Shown: positions 44,190-57,031, counted from the first letter of the stretch. The stretch: DNA of 64,000 nt from Angiostrongylus vasorum (GCA_018806985.1 JADANN010000101.1:1-64000), one strand, 5' to 3'. Numbers and translations are program-made. The notes: a model not told the origin generated them from the letters alone.

Positions 44190-46085
44190 TTCAAAGGCAA
44201 GATATCTTCTGCTTGGCGAGAAGTAGTTCATGGCTTCCAGCTCTAAGGTAATTGGCAGTGATATTGTCGTCAGCTGGAGCTGTGCCATTCTTAACGCTCT
44301 CTATCGAACTAGAACCCTCAGAGAAAGGAATAACGGGTGGTTCTGAACGTAAAGATTGGTATGAAAATGTGCCGTTATCAGTTCTACCTCGCAGCACAAT
44401 GTTGTAGTGATGCCATCATCATTCGTTACAGCTGACAGTAGGACATCGTACTCCCACAATTCTCGACGGTATTTCTTTAGGCTGGTTTTTTTTGTGCTGC
44501 TTCTATCAGTTTCTTCCAGCTGTGCTAATGTAGATATTTCCGGAAAATTTTCCCCAACTGGCATTTATTGCTTGATGTGTTAAGTGTGTTGTAGTAAAAT
44601 CAAGCTCCAGTTTCATTCTGTTTTTGAGTAAGTCCTCAGTGCTAATGGAGATGCGTTCAGAGTTCCCTGTTTGAGGAACCGAGGCGAATCAGGCATAACT
44701 TTAGAGTCATTTGACATACAGTTCGCAGTCTTTGGTTGGGTCTTCTGTAAACTGTCGGTCACGTCCAGATAGAATTTCGTTCAGAATATTTTCATTATAT
44801 ACGGCTTCTCTTGTTCTTCCCGTGTGATGACAGTTCTTTCTTAGCTTAATACTGAACTATGTTTTCGCGTGGAAAAAGTCAAGTATCGGATCCAGCATAG
44901 AATGATGGGATTACGGATACGTCAAAGAGACACCATCTCCTCTCAGTGAGGAAATGGTCGCTACGAGAGCCTAAAGGTGTCATGCACTACATTCGTGGTC
45001 GTTTGTTCGATCTTGCGCCCCACGTTCACCAAGTTTTCAATCCATCCGTATTTGACATATTGGTTACACACATGTCTCGGATGGGAGCAGCACTGACTTG
45101 ATACATTGGTAAGCCATTTTAAGTTATTTTTATGGAACAGCTACGTATTCAGTCACCTCTAGTGATGCTTGATGAAGTCGATTGAATGGTGCAGTCCTCA
45201 TGAAATGATCAGCACCGCTTGCTTTATTCTTAATCGTCGATCTTTATGCGAGTCGTATGCTCTCATGTTCAGCTGCCACTTTCTTTCTGGGAAGACGGAC
45301 TTCTGTGGAAGAGGGGGTGTTACGAGCGAAAGTCCTGCGAAACAGTTTCATTATCATCATTTCTTTCTCCTAATCCAAGTTTTCCAAGCCTGTAGTCGCC
45401 TCGTTGGTCTTTTTTTGTTTTGCCACTATATTCTCTAACTACAAAATCATAATACGGTTTATCATTGCGGACAACTGTCTCTAAGTGACGGTGGAACGCA
45501 TCTTATTAGTATCCCTCAGCTGCATCGGTCGGTTTGTAGTAACTGGTGATCGTGATTTCGTTATGGCGCGTTGATTGAAGACGGAGGATAACCATGCAAG
45601 GAGAAAGCATCTCGTACGAGTTGCCGAGATGCACAGTGGACAGGTAGACGACAAAGCCTACACCCGCGACATTTTGTGATAGAGCCTTTTCACTGCCGAT
45701 GCCAAACGCTCCCTCGTTTAAGTGGCGTATGTCGGTCTTCGTGCTTTATATTCACTGTACGACGATCACATGAAATGTGATGTGGTTTAGAGGTTCAGGA
45801 AGAGCGTGAATATCGGCTCCTGAGAAGAGTGTTATATGTGTACAAAAAGAAAAATCTCTATGGAGTATCGACGGCGTGCTCGATTTGTACGGCTCCAGTG
45901 ACGTCGTGTGCATCCCGAGAATTTGCGGCCGGATCGTCTAACCGCCTGAGGTCATGAGACAGGAGCACCCAGTGTGCGGTGTACTGATGCTGGCCTGTTG
46001 CTGATTGAACAAATTTATCCTTCCTGGAGCCCTGTCTTAACCTTGCAAGGATGTTTCTAGGTCTTCACCACGATGTGGATCCGAG
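44190..46085 (-). mobile_element. RTE-2 retrotransposon fragment (endonuclease to start of reverse transcriptase)
   Basis: Read on the minus strand. A 5' segment has the complement of GGTCTTCACCACGATGTGGATCC (46060-46082), shared with 62517. Endonuclease pieces include VGFVVYLSTVHLGNSYEMLS and ILRLQSTRHNEITITSYYKP near 45.6 kb. RHLETVVRNDKPYYDFVV and YRLGKLGLGERNDD follow near 45.3-45.5 kb. The linker comes next (ENILNEILSGRDRQFTEDPT near 44.75 kb, KKYRRELWEYDVLLSAVTND at 44301-44564). Last is the start of the reverse-transcriptase fingers (SVKNGTAPADDNITANYLRA). The 3' half is missing, and a SINE-A copy interrupts it at about 44950-45230. Confidence 0.8.
44950..45232 (+). mobile_element. SINE-A copy inserted in RTE-2
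   Basis: Decayed forward copy. It has CACCAAGTTTTCAATCCATCC, GGAGCAGCACTGACTTGATACATTGGTAAGCC, TATTCAGTCACCTC and a tail GATCAGCACCGCTTGCTTTATTC. It separates the endonuclease and linker parts of the RTE-2 copy, so it inserted later. Confidence 0.65.
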
Positions 46086-46320
46086 GAAAGTACCATTTAG
46101 GCAACGATTATTTCGTTCGGCCTTCCTACTAGTTTATTCAGAGACGATATTAAAACCGAATTCAAAAACGAAAGTAGGAATAAAAAAGTGACCTGCAGCA
46201 GAAGGACGATGTACAAGCCGTGGCAATCGCTAAGCTGAACAAAAATGCTCTACTAGGCGCGCATAGAACCCAACGTCATAACGGAGAAGATCTTGAAGTG
46301 GAACTCATAATATTCGCATA
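46086..46320. other. Unassigned DNA
   Basis: I see no supportable feature. Confidence 0.4.
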
Positions 46321-46605
46321 AAGGATAACAGAATAAAGCTGTTGGCGTTAATCAATTCCTGAGGGATGCGCCATGCATTCGACTTCATTAAGTATCGTTG
46401 GAGGTGATTGAATGCATATCTGGCCTTTACAATGACTCGTGGTGGCCTACCGATGTACCAAGATAGTGCTGCTATCCTCCCAGATAAGTCTGGTACCAAT
46501 TTGCCGACCCCGGAGGGATGGAAGGCTTGGTGAGCCTAGGGAGTGGAAATGGACTCCGAGTGTATTGCAGGGTTCCTCCGATCACTGCGCTACACGCGCA
46601 CCATT
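46321..46605 (-). mobile_element. SINE-A copy
   Basis: Well-preserved reverse copy. The plus strand shows GTTGGCGTTAATCAATTCC (tail), CATATCTGGCCTTTACAATG, CCGACCCCGGAGGGATGGAAGG (body) and GATCACTGCGCTACACGCGC (head). It abuts the 3' end of the RTE-1 fragment that follows. Confidence 0.78.
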
Positions 46606-46614
46606 CTGGCTTCA

Positions 46615-48560
46615 CCTGCATCACCTATAGTCCCATTGATCGTCGAGTGACTCCGAGCAGGCTCCAGCAAATCTTCTATTTTTTCCCTGTCGCGTGAAGA
46701 GGAGCTCAGTGGTTTCTGTTCGCTCTAGGAACTCGTTAAGCATCATATCTTTTTTTCTAGGCTTTTCGTAAGGAACCCCTGACCATCGAGTCGACGGTCT
46801 TCTTACAGTGCGTTTGACATCCTGAGGGAATCTAGTCACTAACGGTTGTTGTCCTTCGGTTATCATTCATAAACACTGCGTGTCCGAGCCATCTTACCGT
46901 CGACAGTTCCGCGCATAGAACGGCATCTTTGATTTTTTGATCGTTGACGCAGGTCGGAGATTGGGATCCCTTCTCTTACTTGCGGGGGTACTCCTAGCAT
47001 CGTCCTTTCGACTGCGCGTTCAATTACGCTGAGTGATTTTCCATCATGTTTACGCAACGACCTGGTTTCTGACGCATACGTTAAAACAGAAGAAACCTTC
47101 GAGTCGAAAAAGGTGTGCAGGGAGTCGGGTGTTTTTTTGTTATCCTCACTACTTCTTCGATACATCACAAAGCTCCTCAAGCCGCTCGTTTCCTTCTGCT
47201 CAACTCTGGAGCTAAGTCGTTCATCATATTGATTTCCCGATCAAGATAGACGTAAGTGGAGCATTCGGAGAAATTCGTTCCATTGAGCATGAATGGGGCA
47301 TACGAAACCAATCCGTCCCTCGTAAACATCGTTTTTGTGATATTTAGTCGAAGACGAATCTTCTCACAGGCGGACCAGCATTCGTTCCGTTTGGCTAATT
47401 TTTGATGTTATACGGACGATGTCATCAGCAAAGCGAAGATGGTGTAATTGCCGACTATCGATTTTCACTTCCATGTTGTCCAATTCCAATGTTCGCATGC
47501 GTTCTCGAGGGCGGCGGTAAATAATTTTGACGAGATGGTATCGCCTTGCCTAACCCCTCTTCTGACGCCGATGTCAATGTCGTCGTAGAATGGTGATATC
47601 TTAGTTGTGAAATTTTTTGTTACAACTCACGAAGAATCTTTATGTACTGACTATGGAAGCACTGGCTTTCAAGTGCTTCCATGACTGCTTCTATCTCCAT
47701 TGAGGCAAAGGCCTTCTTTAAATGGATGAAAGTGAGACCTTGTTCACAAGACTGCCCTTCGTCCACTGTTCTGTCAATCCTGCTTAGGATGACTGGAGTG
47801 GAAAGTTTGTAGACGATAGACAGCGAGCAGATTGGGCGATAGTTGCCGATATCGTAGAGCTCATCCTTCTTAAACATTGGCAAGGTCATGCTGGTCATCC
47901 ATTGAATAGGAACTTTGCATTCAGAAAAGTGTGAAGAGCCGAGCCAGTGTGTTTACGAGGATTGGCGGAAGGTTCTTCACGTGCTTAGATCTTATCCCAA
48001 CCGGACCTGCTACAGTTCATTTTTTTTCACCGACGAAATGGCATGTCGGATTTCGGAAGGGAGCACCAGTAGTACAACATATCCGTCCTCCTCTACTTGA
48101 TATGACGGAAGTTGGACGTAGCTATCGAAGAGATCTGAGTAGCATTCGTGAGTGATTTTCTCCATTGCCTTTCTGGACGCTGTAACTGTTCCGTCTGGGC
48201 GTCGGAGTGCAATCATCTTGGTCTTGTAATTGGCGAAGCCCCGGTGGGCTTTGCGAATGCTTTTCCCAGTCTCTCCGGCTTCGACCACTACTGCTGCTCT
48301 TCTCTCCTTAAGATCTTCTTTTATTGACTGCCTGCATTGTTTTGCAAGTTCGGACGTTAGTTCGCGGTTACCTGCAGCTTGTGCGACTCCACTCTGGCGT
48401 ATCAGCTCGAGACTTTCTTGGGACAGACGTCCCTTGGGGACTTTCGAACTCTCAGCTTTCATTGCACTAATGTCAAAATGTTTAGTGAACCGATCGTATT
48501 CTTCGTCGATGTTATCTACAACGGCATCTTCCCAACAGCCAACAAATGAGTTGAATAAGT
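46615..48560 (-). mobile_element. RTE-1 fragment (linker to 3' end)
   Basis: Minus-strand reverse transcriptase. The linker-to-fingers frame 48462-48010 is 150 codons (VPKGRLSQESLELIRQSGVA, ALRRPDGTVTASRKAMEKIT, CYSDLFDSYVQLPSYQVEED). NYRPICSLSIVYKLSTPVIL is in 47898-47620. The FADD-type box is at 47421-47440. The C-terminal region with RPSTRWSGVPYEKP is at 46866-46621. It is decayed by several frameshifts and continuous with the rearranged segment upstream. Confidence 0.84.
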
Positions 48561-49441
48561 TCCAATTTATAGTGGTTTTGGGGCCTCATTTTTTGAATTT
48601 AGCGGCTTTTCCTCCTTTATGCGAGAAATGGAATCTTGCACGAAGGAGGCAGTGGTCTGATGCTTCGTAGAATTTTTGGGACAACAGCGACATCGGTTAG
48701 CTAAAACCTTCTATTTACTATGATGTGGTCTGTTTCGCTATGGTACTCTCCATTGGAATACTCCCACGTCCAGCGTTGAGTTTGTGGCTTTTGGAATTGC
48801 GAGTTAAGTTGGATGGCCTTGGTCGTCATCATAAACTCAGAGAGCCGCTCACCCTGTTCGTTCCATTCTAATCCGGGGTCCCAATGCGATATTCTTTAGA
48901 CGTTCTTCTTAGTCCAATCTTGGTGTTAAAATCTCCAATGACGACCTTGAAGAATGTGTGGTCTTCGTCACTTTAGTTCGTTATACAACAAGTTCCATTG
49001 GCCCTGAAATTTTAGCAGCCTCACCGTACTCGTCCTTCCCAACGCTGCCGAATTGGAGGCTCTTTCGAGGTCAGGGGATGAGGCCCGTTTCATTTGCTGT
49101 TTTCAGCTTTTTATACTTACGTATAGCTTGCTGGGCTCTGAACGTGAGGGGCTGGGTATACTCGTACTGGGTAGCTTCCGATGATGACCTTGAAGAATGT
49201 GTGGTCTTCTCTGTACAACTTCTCCAAGTCCCTATGGAACGATTTGACCTCGTGGTTTTGGGGCCTCATTTTTTGAATTTAGCGGCTTTTCCTCCTTTCT
49301 GCGAGAAATGGAGTCTTCTACTAAAAAAGGCAGTGATCTGATCCCGTGTAAAATTGTGAGACAACAGCGACATCGGTTAGGCAAAACCTTCAGTTTACTA
49401 TAATGTGGTCTATTTCGTTATGGTACTCTCCACAGCCACGG
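48505..49441 (-). mobile_element. Rearranged RTE-1 segment: linker, inserted 5' leader, endonuclease
   Basis: On the minus strand the order is a second linker piece (49441-49250), a junction at CCACGAGGTCAAATCG, an endonuclease piece (EEVKSFHRDLE-type), a 5' leader insert (about 49175-48960), then DHTFFKVVIGDFNTKIG-type sequence and the linker. The part from 49247 to about 48505 is nearly identical to 24730-25500, including the leader insertion and the duplicated codons around it. Confidence 0.82.
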
Positions 49442-50855
49442 AGGTCCCTCATATCAGGGATATCGAGCTGGTTATTCGTGAAGCTACGTGGCGGATCCCC
49501 CTGGTTGCTGATATGGAGCTAAGCGCAGAGCAAAAGCGACCGTATGTTTCTCTGAGACGCAGGTGTATCCACGGCATGGACTCTCTATTTCTGCGCGCCG
49601 ATTTGGTGTTGCAGCGTGCAGAAAGGCAATGGAGAAAATCTTTCACGAATACTACTCAGATCTCTTCGATAGCCTCGTCCACCTTCCGTCATATGAAATA
49701 AAAGAGGATGGATATGTTGTACCACCAGTTCTCCCTTCCGAAATCCGATATGCCATTTCATCGGTGAAAAATCGAACAGCACCAGATCCGAACGGGATAA
49801 GATCTGAACACCTGAAGAACCTTCCGCCAGTCCTCGTAAACGCACTGGCTCAGCTCTGCACATGTTACCTGTCTGAATGCAAGGTCCTTATTCAATGGAA
49901 GACCAGTAAGACCGCTCTAATGTTCAAGAAGGGTGAGTTCCACGATGTCGGCAACTATCGCCCAATCTGCTTGCTGTCTGTCGTCCACAAACTCTTCACT
50001 CGACTCATCCTAAACGGGATTGACAGAACACTGGACGAAGGAGGACAGCCATATGAGCAAGCAGGATTTCGAAAGGGATTTAGTACGATGGACCACATCC
50101 ACACTTTGACAAGACTCACTGAAGTATCGCTAGAGTACAAATGACCGCTCTGTCTCACTTTTCATCGATTTAAACAAGGCATTTGACTCAAATGAGATAG
50201 AATCAGTCATGGAAGCCTTGATAGTCACGAATTCCCTTCTCAGTGCATAAAGATTCTTGGTGAGCTTTACAAAAAATTTCACAACCAACATATCACCATT
50301 CTGCAACGATATTAACATTGACGTCAAAAGAGGAGTTAGGCAAGGCGATACCATCTCGCCGAAATTATTTACTGCCACGCCGCCAGAACGTCATTCGAAC
50401 ATTGGAATGGGATAACACGGGAGTGAAAATCGATGGTCGGCATTTACACCACGTTCGCTTTGCTGATGACATCGTCCTTATAACACTAAACATTAGCCAA
50501 GCTGAACGAATGCTTGCGACTTTTTTTAAAGCCTGTGAAAAAATTGGCCTTCGACTAATTCTTACAAAAAACGACTTTCACGGGAACGAACTGGTTTCCT
50601 ATGCCCCATTCACGCTCAATGGAACGAATATCTCCGAATGATCCAGTTAGGTCTATCTAGGTCGGGAAATCTACATGACGAACGACTTTGCTTCAATGTT
50701 GAGCAGATGGAAGCGAGCGGCTTGGAGAACTTTCAAGAGCACCAAGGATGTAGTGAAGACAACAAAGAACACCCGACTCCGTGGCCATCTTTTTTCGACT
50801 CGACGGTTTTTTCTGTCTTAACGTATGAGTCAGAAACCTGGCGGCTGCGTCAGTG
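49442..50855 (+). mobile_element. RTE-1 internally deleted element: 5' leader fused to reverse transcriptase
   Basis: 5' leader (EATWRIPLVADMELSAEQKR) runs into the reverse transcriptase at KAMEKIFHEYYSDLFDSLVH. A 193-codon frame (49563-50144) covers the fingers, with SVKNRTAPDPNGIRSEHLKN, KKGEFHDVGNYRPICLLSVV and EQAGFRKGFSTMDHIHTLTR. The palm with HVRFADDIVLITLNISQAER (FADD at about 50458-50469) follows in another frame. The C-terminal region is cut off at about 50855, where an inverted endonuclease fragment begins. Its fusion junction is the same as at 25526-26290. Confidence 0.84.
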
Positions 50856-50884
50856 GACGATCAATAGGACAACAGGTGATTATC

Positions 50885-52090
50885 CCACTGGGGAGACTCC
50901 CACGTCTAGCCTTGAAGGTAGTGCATTCGGAATTGCGAGTTACCATGGACGGTCTTGGTCGTCATCATAAACTCAGAGAGCTACTCTGCCTGTTCGTTCT
51001 ATTCTAACCCGTGGGTCTCAATCTGACGTTCTTCAGATGTTCTTCTTGGTCCAATCTTGGCGTTTAAATCTCCAGTGATGACCTTGAAGAATGTGTGGTC
51101 TTCTCTATACAACTTCTCCAAGTCCGTATAGAACGCTTTGACCTCTTCTTCGTCATAGTTTACTGTCGGCGCGTAAACGACGAAGTTTGCCAATGCCGGT
51201 ACTGAACCAAATCTTTTTAATCGTAAACGTCCGATTGGTGTTGTAAGCTGTTCGAATGAATCGATGTTCATGAACAAACTCGTTTTGGTGAGAACGCCGA
51301 CGCCGCCAATTCCCTCTACTGTCGCATGTTCCGAGGAACAGTTCTTCTCCGGTCTCATTGACCGTGTTGAATGGGTGGCCTCGTCTTGTCTCGGCCAGGC
51401 CGTTGACGTCGTACCTTATCTTTCTCGTTTGCATGATCGAGTTGTCTACCGAGGACGCGGATATAAGTGCGCGTGCATTGTAGGCACAAATCGTCATCTT
51501 AGTTCTTCGTGATCCAGGATGCCTCTGTTGGCTCTGAGATTTTAGCAGCCTCTCCGTACTCGTCCTACCCAACGCTGCTGAATCGGCAGCTCTTCAGAGG
51601 TCAGGGGGAATGAGGCCCGCTTACTTTACTGTGTTTAACTTTTTTGATGCCTACTTAAAGCACCTTGACCCCTTAAGGCGAGGGCTGGGTATACTCACGG
51701 GTAGCTTGCCAGGCTCTCCCAGTGTGGACATGGAGCTTTATTTATTGGAGGCGAATCCTACCGCCTCCTATGTACTTCCCTCTCACTTAATTGCAGGCTT
51801 TTATCCGAATTGACTCGTAGAATACAATCCGCATGAACTTGAACGCACCCACACACGCGTGCATAAATACGCCACGTAAATACAGAGAGTATGTGCCAAA
51901 TCGGAGCAGCAGAAACAGGGAATCCATCCCTTGGATCCACCTGCGTCTCAAGGAAATATACGGTTGCTTTTGGCCCGCAACTAATCCCCCTATCCGCCAC
52001 CTGGGGACGCGCCACGTAGCCTCGTGACTAACGTGCTCGAGATCCCTCGTATGCGGAGCCTCCGTGGTAATCATTCTGGCGTAGCAGTCT
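50885..52090 (-). mobile_element. RTE-1 5' leader and endonuclease domain
   Basis: Best endonuclease copy. The minus frame 51572-51153 starts with TKMTICAYNARALISASSVD and includes IRYDVNGLAETRRGHPFNTV and GEELFLGTCDSR. The frame 51358-50999 continues with GGVGVLTKTSLFMNIDSFEQ, NFVVYAPTVNYDEEEVKAFY and HTFFKVITGDLNAKIGPRRT. The 5' leader lies at about 52090-51600. Downstream it ends in the linker near 50885. A single frameshift separates the two endonuclease frames, so this copy is younger than most. Confidence 0.84.
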
Positions 52091-54339
52091 AAAAATTTAG
52101 TGCGTAGAAGTTTTGAAGGGTCTTGGAGAATCTCGAAAAATCCAAAATTGAACCACAAGAAGGAGTGCCTAATGATCATATGTGGTCTCGCTCCATATCT
52201 CAGATTGATTTTTTGATCTGACCCGTGCATTTTTCTCACCCGTGTGGGACTGCATGGAACTAATCTCGAATAACAACCGTAGGACTTAAGCACATCAAAA
52301 CTATGAGTGAAAAGGAGGTGTTTATAGGCTCTCAAAAAAGGCGAAACTACATATATGTTATTTATAGGGTATTAAGAAATGCTTTAATGGCAACCTCATG
52401 TTTGCTCATGAAGAAAAAACAGTGAATATATCTGTGCACTACAAGTTCTATTGCGTGGGTCAATGGGCAGTGGTTATCTTATGACATCACAATAGCAGCA
52501 TTTTTCTTGGCACTGCAGTTACAATCCTAGAATTAGGTTATTAGAGGTTTATAGTAGTGCGATGAGTGAAGCGAGTGATCAAGAAGTGTCAATGGTGGAC
52601 GCGGCTGCTAGGGCTACAGGGTGGCCAATGCCATGTCACCAATTATTTACAATCATCGCCCTGAACATATCCAAGTGTGGAAAGAAAAAACTATTTTTTT
52701 ACAACATTAGATAACAGTTGTGTGGAGAAAAATAGACTTAAAACGTAAGAGGCAGATAACATTTTGTAGAGGTAGAGAGTATTCTCGATAAATTGGAAAA
52801 TAGCATGCATGGAGTTAGGCAAACTGCTCACGGCCACCGTCTCGCCAAAAGCAGTAGAAAGAACGATTTTATAGGAAAGAGCGAAGGCCTTCATGAGCTT
52901 TTAATGGTCGTGGGGAATTGGCACAAGTGATGCGTAGGAATTAGCATGCAAATAAAGCAGTAAGGATATGGATATCGTGACGAGACAGAAAATCTCTTTA
53001 AGGAGTAGAATATCCTCTATAAAAGTGGTTGATTAAAAGTAAAATGCGAAGTAAATGGACAGTTTTCTACTACATTGTGAAAAATTTTAATAATACTTTT
53101 GTTCCAAAACGAGACATGCCATTCATTACTGTAAATGTTATAGAATTTTAGAGCAGGAAGAAGATTGCTTGCAGAATTACGTGATGAAAATGAGATAAGC
53201 AGAATTGTAACAAAACGGCTTGTTTGAAAGTGAAGTCACCGTGAATCGATGTATTAAAAATAGCGCAGGAATTTTGCTCTTGAATTGTCGATTTCAACGA
53301 TGCTGATTTGTCCATGTGAAGTGGAACAATCTGGACTGCTCGCAGTATGTAAAGCTTGAGAAGATACAGAGTTTCATAGAATTTAACTAGCGATGAGAAC
53401 TTTCGTCTCTCTCGGCTAATTGATGTAGTTTGAGTAGAATGCATACGAAAACCCTACTTTTGAGCCATAACATCTTCTTTGTTTTCTTGAGTTTTCTGCG
53501 AAGAACAAACATTGGCTTTGACGGAAACAGCGTTATTAAATGGCGAAAACTTTTTGACTGTTGCAAAATAGACGGTTTACCGAGGAGCAAATCATATACT
53601 ATTGACTCACTACACATTTTATTATGAATTTCTGTGCTAGAGATATAAGGTTGTTCTTATAGTGTTTATTCACAAGACCTGACTATTAGGCAGATTTCGC
53701 CTTCGTGAAATCCTAGAAAGGTCAAGTTGAGTGTAATCTGGCAAGCCAAATGCCTCCATATCCTTAACAATTTCAATCTCTTTGAAGACAAAATAGTTTC
53801 TTAGCACACTCACCGCTTTCTATAAGTCTTGCACTGACCATTCCATGCGAAGATCAACGTTGATGGGTAACGCCTTTCTCTCAAATTAAAATATCAGTTT
53901 GAGATATTCTGTAAAATCGCGCCTGGTAAAGACGTATTCTGTTGTTTTGGAAAGATGTTTTCTACACTGTAATTAGTTTTATCCCACCGCAAAGGCCATT
54001 GCTCGAATTCATTTGCCCTTAGTCGTCCTTTCCGGTTGAAATTCAGCTCTCCTTTGACCAAGTTGATTATTTTTTAAGGATGTATTTTATTGAATGTCGA
54101 AGTTCGACACCATCAAACGCTGCAAAAATTCGCTGAAGTTGTGTGAGATTTTTAGAAAATGGAAGTTGAGATTTTTACTGTAGCAGTCTACAGTCGATTT
54201 TTAAATTAGAAAAAAAAACGACAAAATAAAAAGAAGAAAATGAAACGCTCACTCTTCTAGCTGTTAAAGTGAAAAGTCCAAAGATTTTCACATTAAGCCT
54301 CCTTCTTTTTTAACATTACCTGGTAGACAGAGTTTGCGG
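52091..54339. other. Unassigned A+T-rich DNA
   Basis: No supportable gene. A 49-codon frame at 52562 begins MSEASDQEVSMVDAAARATG and looks mildly protein-like but stands alone. Overlapping frames at 53148-53627 match nothing I know. Confidence 0.3.
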
Positions 54340-54592
54340 ATCCTAGCGCTTGCATTCGCTTTGTTCTCCTTGTACACACCACACACAAAGGTCTTCAGAA
54401 TTTTAAGCGTGGGTTCGGCTGCTGCTTGGAGGTTTTCGTTTTATTGATGAATGCCACAAAATGCTGAATGAGTCGAATCTCCCTGGAATCCTGAGACAGA
54501 AGTGTTTCCAAGTGGGGTGATCCCTGACAAGTACAGTTGGTAATACCACTTTGGTGCAATGGCATCCTACATTCTATTTTATTTGAAATCAT
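54340..54592 (-). other. Exon-like low-copy sequence D, copy 4
   Basis: Minus-strand segment with FVAFINKTKTSKQQPNPRLK, aligned with the copy at 42.2-42.45 kb (shared DNA includes CGGCTGCTGCTTGGAGGTTTTCG-like text). The frame is more decayed and the donor-like site is lost. Confidence 0.4.
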
Positions 54593-55914
54593 TAGAACTC
54601 GAATTGTTTTGAAATCGCCAGTGCGACCAACACGTCAGCTGATGATTTCATTGAAGAAATAAATGTGTTTTTGATAGTGATATCGACGAGAAGATAAGAG
54701 TGAAAAAGACTTTTAGGTCCTTCCCAATTTCACACATCTGCATTTCACGGTAGGTCCGACAGTCATCATGCTAACACGTCTTTTAAATAGAGCTACACGG
54801 TATTACAATAATCAGCTTTGCTAATTTGTTTGCTGTCAGATGGATAGAAATAAAAATAAATAGAGAGGCTCCGACGATAGTGGTAATATCCAGAATACAA
54901 TACAGGAGCAGATTTCATTATTTTTCACAACATAAGATGCTGCATTCCAACGTTACCCCTTTCTATTATCGTCACGGAGTGGTTATTTTCAGATCTGATA
55001 TTCAATGGCAGGACCCATCAATTGGATGTCGAATTCCAAAGACTCAAGGGTGTAAGTAACAGGTTCAGCGATAGTAGTCATATTTGTCACATGTTCTTTT
55101 AAGTCGAAATAACGAGTTTTGCACTCACACAGTTGAAGCTTTAGAGAACCGTTGTAGGCATGCAGAACTAAGTGGTGAACGGAGAGAACCTACATTCAGA
55201 ACTATACCACTTCCCACAGAGATGGACCACAACTCGATTCCCGTGCGCAATCGGTGGAAAAACGTGGGAAAGGTACTGCTTCTAACACAAGAATCTTGAC
55301 GAAATTCGCCATAATACATATGTTCAGAATCAACAGGTTCGGCGCATTTTCGTTCCCGCTGGACTTTCGATGTTTGCCGAGACGATGCGTGCGTGTTTGG
55401 AGGAGTATCACGGAAGGGTGTTTTCTTCGTTCTCCGAAGTTGTTAACAACAGTATGCCATTCTGGGATAAGGTACGAACCAACAGTTTTTCGAAATTCTG
55501 CATTGTCTTTGCGAAATCAGTATACAGCTTTGTCCTTCGCTAAAATTACAAGGAAAACATTGTAGCTTTATCAAATAGAAATCGATGTGGTAACGAAAGT
55601 ACTCCAGTAACCTATCTCTACTATCCATGACTTATCGTGTAATTTTGCGTGTACTTGAAAAAATGACTTTTACTAAATTCATCTTATGATTGGCATATAC
55701 CAACAGTTACTAATTGAATAAATATCATAATTTTGCTCATCCACGTACAACTACAAATTGGAAGGGGAACGCAATGGATACTGTCGAACACAACGACCGC
55801 GGTGGAAATCAAATTTGCTAGTAAAATCTTGCCGTCAATTCAAAGCTGCACTAAAATCCAAAACATTTCAAATTTGCCCAAATTTATGTGTAGTTCGTGC
55901 GGCAATTTAATCGT
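54593..55914. other. Unassigned DNA
   Basis: Overlapping frames on both strands at 54826-55565 have no recognised domain. I see no supportable gene. Confidence 0.3.
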
Positions 55915-56060
55915 CTCCAGACTGAGAGACAGGCGAAGGACTCGCATAGTGTGGTGGTGAACGCGTTAGCCTCCGGAAAGGTTAATAGCTCATTCGTTAC
56001 CCACTGCAAACACTTGCAGTCCTGTGTTTTGCAAATATCTCAGCATCATTCTGCTTGAAT
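55915..56060 (+). mobile_element. SINE-B copy, 5'-truncated
   Basis: Forward copy starting at CAGACTGAGAGACAGGCG. It has GTGGTGGTGAACGCGTTAGC (A-box), GCTCATTCGTTACCCACTGC, and GTTTTGCAAATATCTCAGCATCATT at the end. Confidence 0.75.
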
Positions 56061-56737
56061 TTAATCACCAGATCATTTCAAAGATACAGAGATTTAGACA
56101 TTGCCGATAGTGATATCAACGAATAAGGTGGGAAATATGTCTCTAAATTTCATTATTTTTTTAACAAATAAACCAAAAAAACCAAATATTAATTCAGCTT
56201 AAATTTCGCAACCTATTCACTTTTTTCAAACATAGCTTACCAAACAATTCACTAAAATTTGTCTTTAAATAGAATTTGTTTCTCGTACATTAATCGACTA
56301 TCAAAATATCTAGACACTTGTGCAAGTGCTGGGCTGTTAATGTTGACCTATTGGACCGATCAACCTTTCGTCCATATTGGTCAATATCAGATCCGTCCAT
56401 ATCATATAACCCTCTCTTGATAGGTCTCCACCAACTGCCAAAATGCCCGCCATTTGATCGTCGTGAGTGCTAGAATTGTCCAATCCTTCCAGTTTCGTTG
56501 GCATGCAGAGGTCTATTGCTGGTGCTGAGCTTTTGGGTGAAAAGGTATTTTTGCTGTTTCGTCAAAACATCCCGTTAGTCGGCTAACCTTGCTTGAAATC
56601 TAGTTAGTCTTTTTCAGTTTTATAGCGCTTCCTTTGCGAAGTATTTCCATCTTTAGCGACTTCGATCTATCAAGGAATCCATCACCTCGTTATCGGTCGC
56701 AATTAGAACTTCTGAAACATTTCGTGCTCTTGTTGAG
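56061..56737. other. Weak coding-like trace on the minus strand
   Basis: One minus frame at about 56345-56550 reads AIDLCMPTKLEGLDNSSTHD and QMAGILAVGGDLSREGYMIW before a stop. It has the look of decayed coding sequence but matches nothing I know. Confidence 0.25.
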
Positions 56738-57031
56738 TTAGCGTATTCCTTCTTCCCTCAACATGGGAATTTTGGTAATGCCGACTACAACTGCGTTGAA
56801 TTTCGTAGCTCCGAAGATGTGTAGGCAAGATGAGCACTGGATATGAATTACTTGCCTACTTAGATGACCACTCGCCAAATGTCTTGTTTTTCTGTGCAGT
56901 TCTTTAAACTCGTCTTGGTGTCTTGCAAGAGTCCTGTATAGAGGTGCACCGGCTCGTGTGTGGTTTCGGACGCAACATAGAGTTGTGGAATCTTCATAGG
57001 CAGTTGCTAGCCAGCGTGCATTGGAAGGAAG
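56738..57031 (-). other. Stop-to-stop open frame, coding-like, no start codon
   Basis: 97 codons without an initiating Met near the beginning. It includes NARWLATAYEDSTTLCCVRN, HLASGHLSRQVIHIQCSSCL and FNAVVVGITKIPMLREEGIR. Composition resembles a real protein with a CxxC pair. The upstream TGA and lack of a clear acceptor argue for a pseudogene or an exon whose borders I cannot place. Confidence 0.3.
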
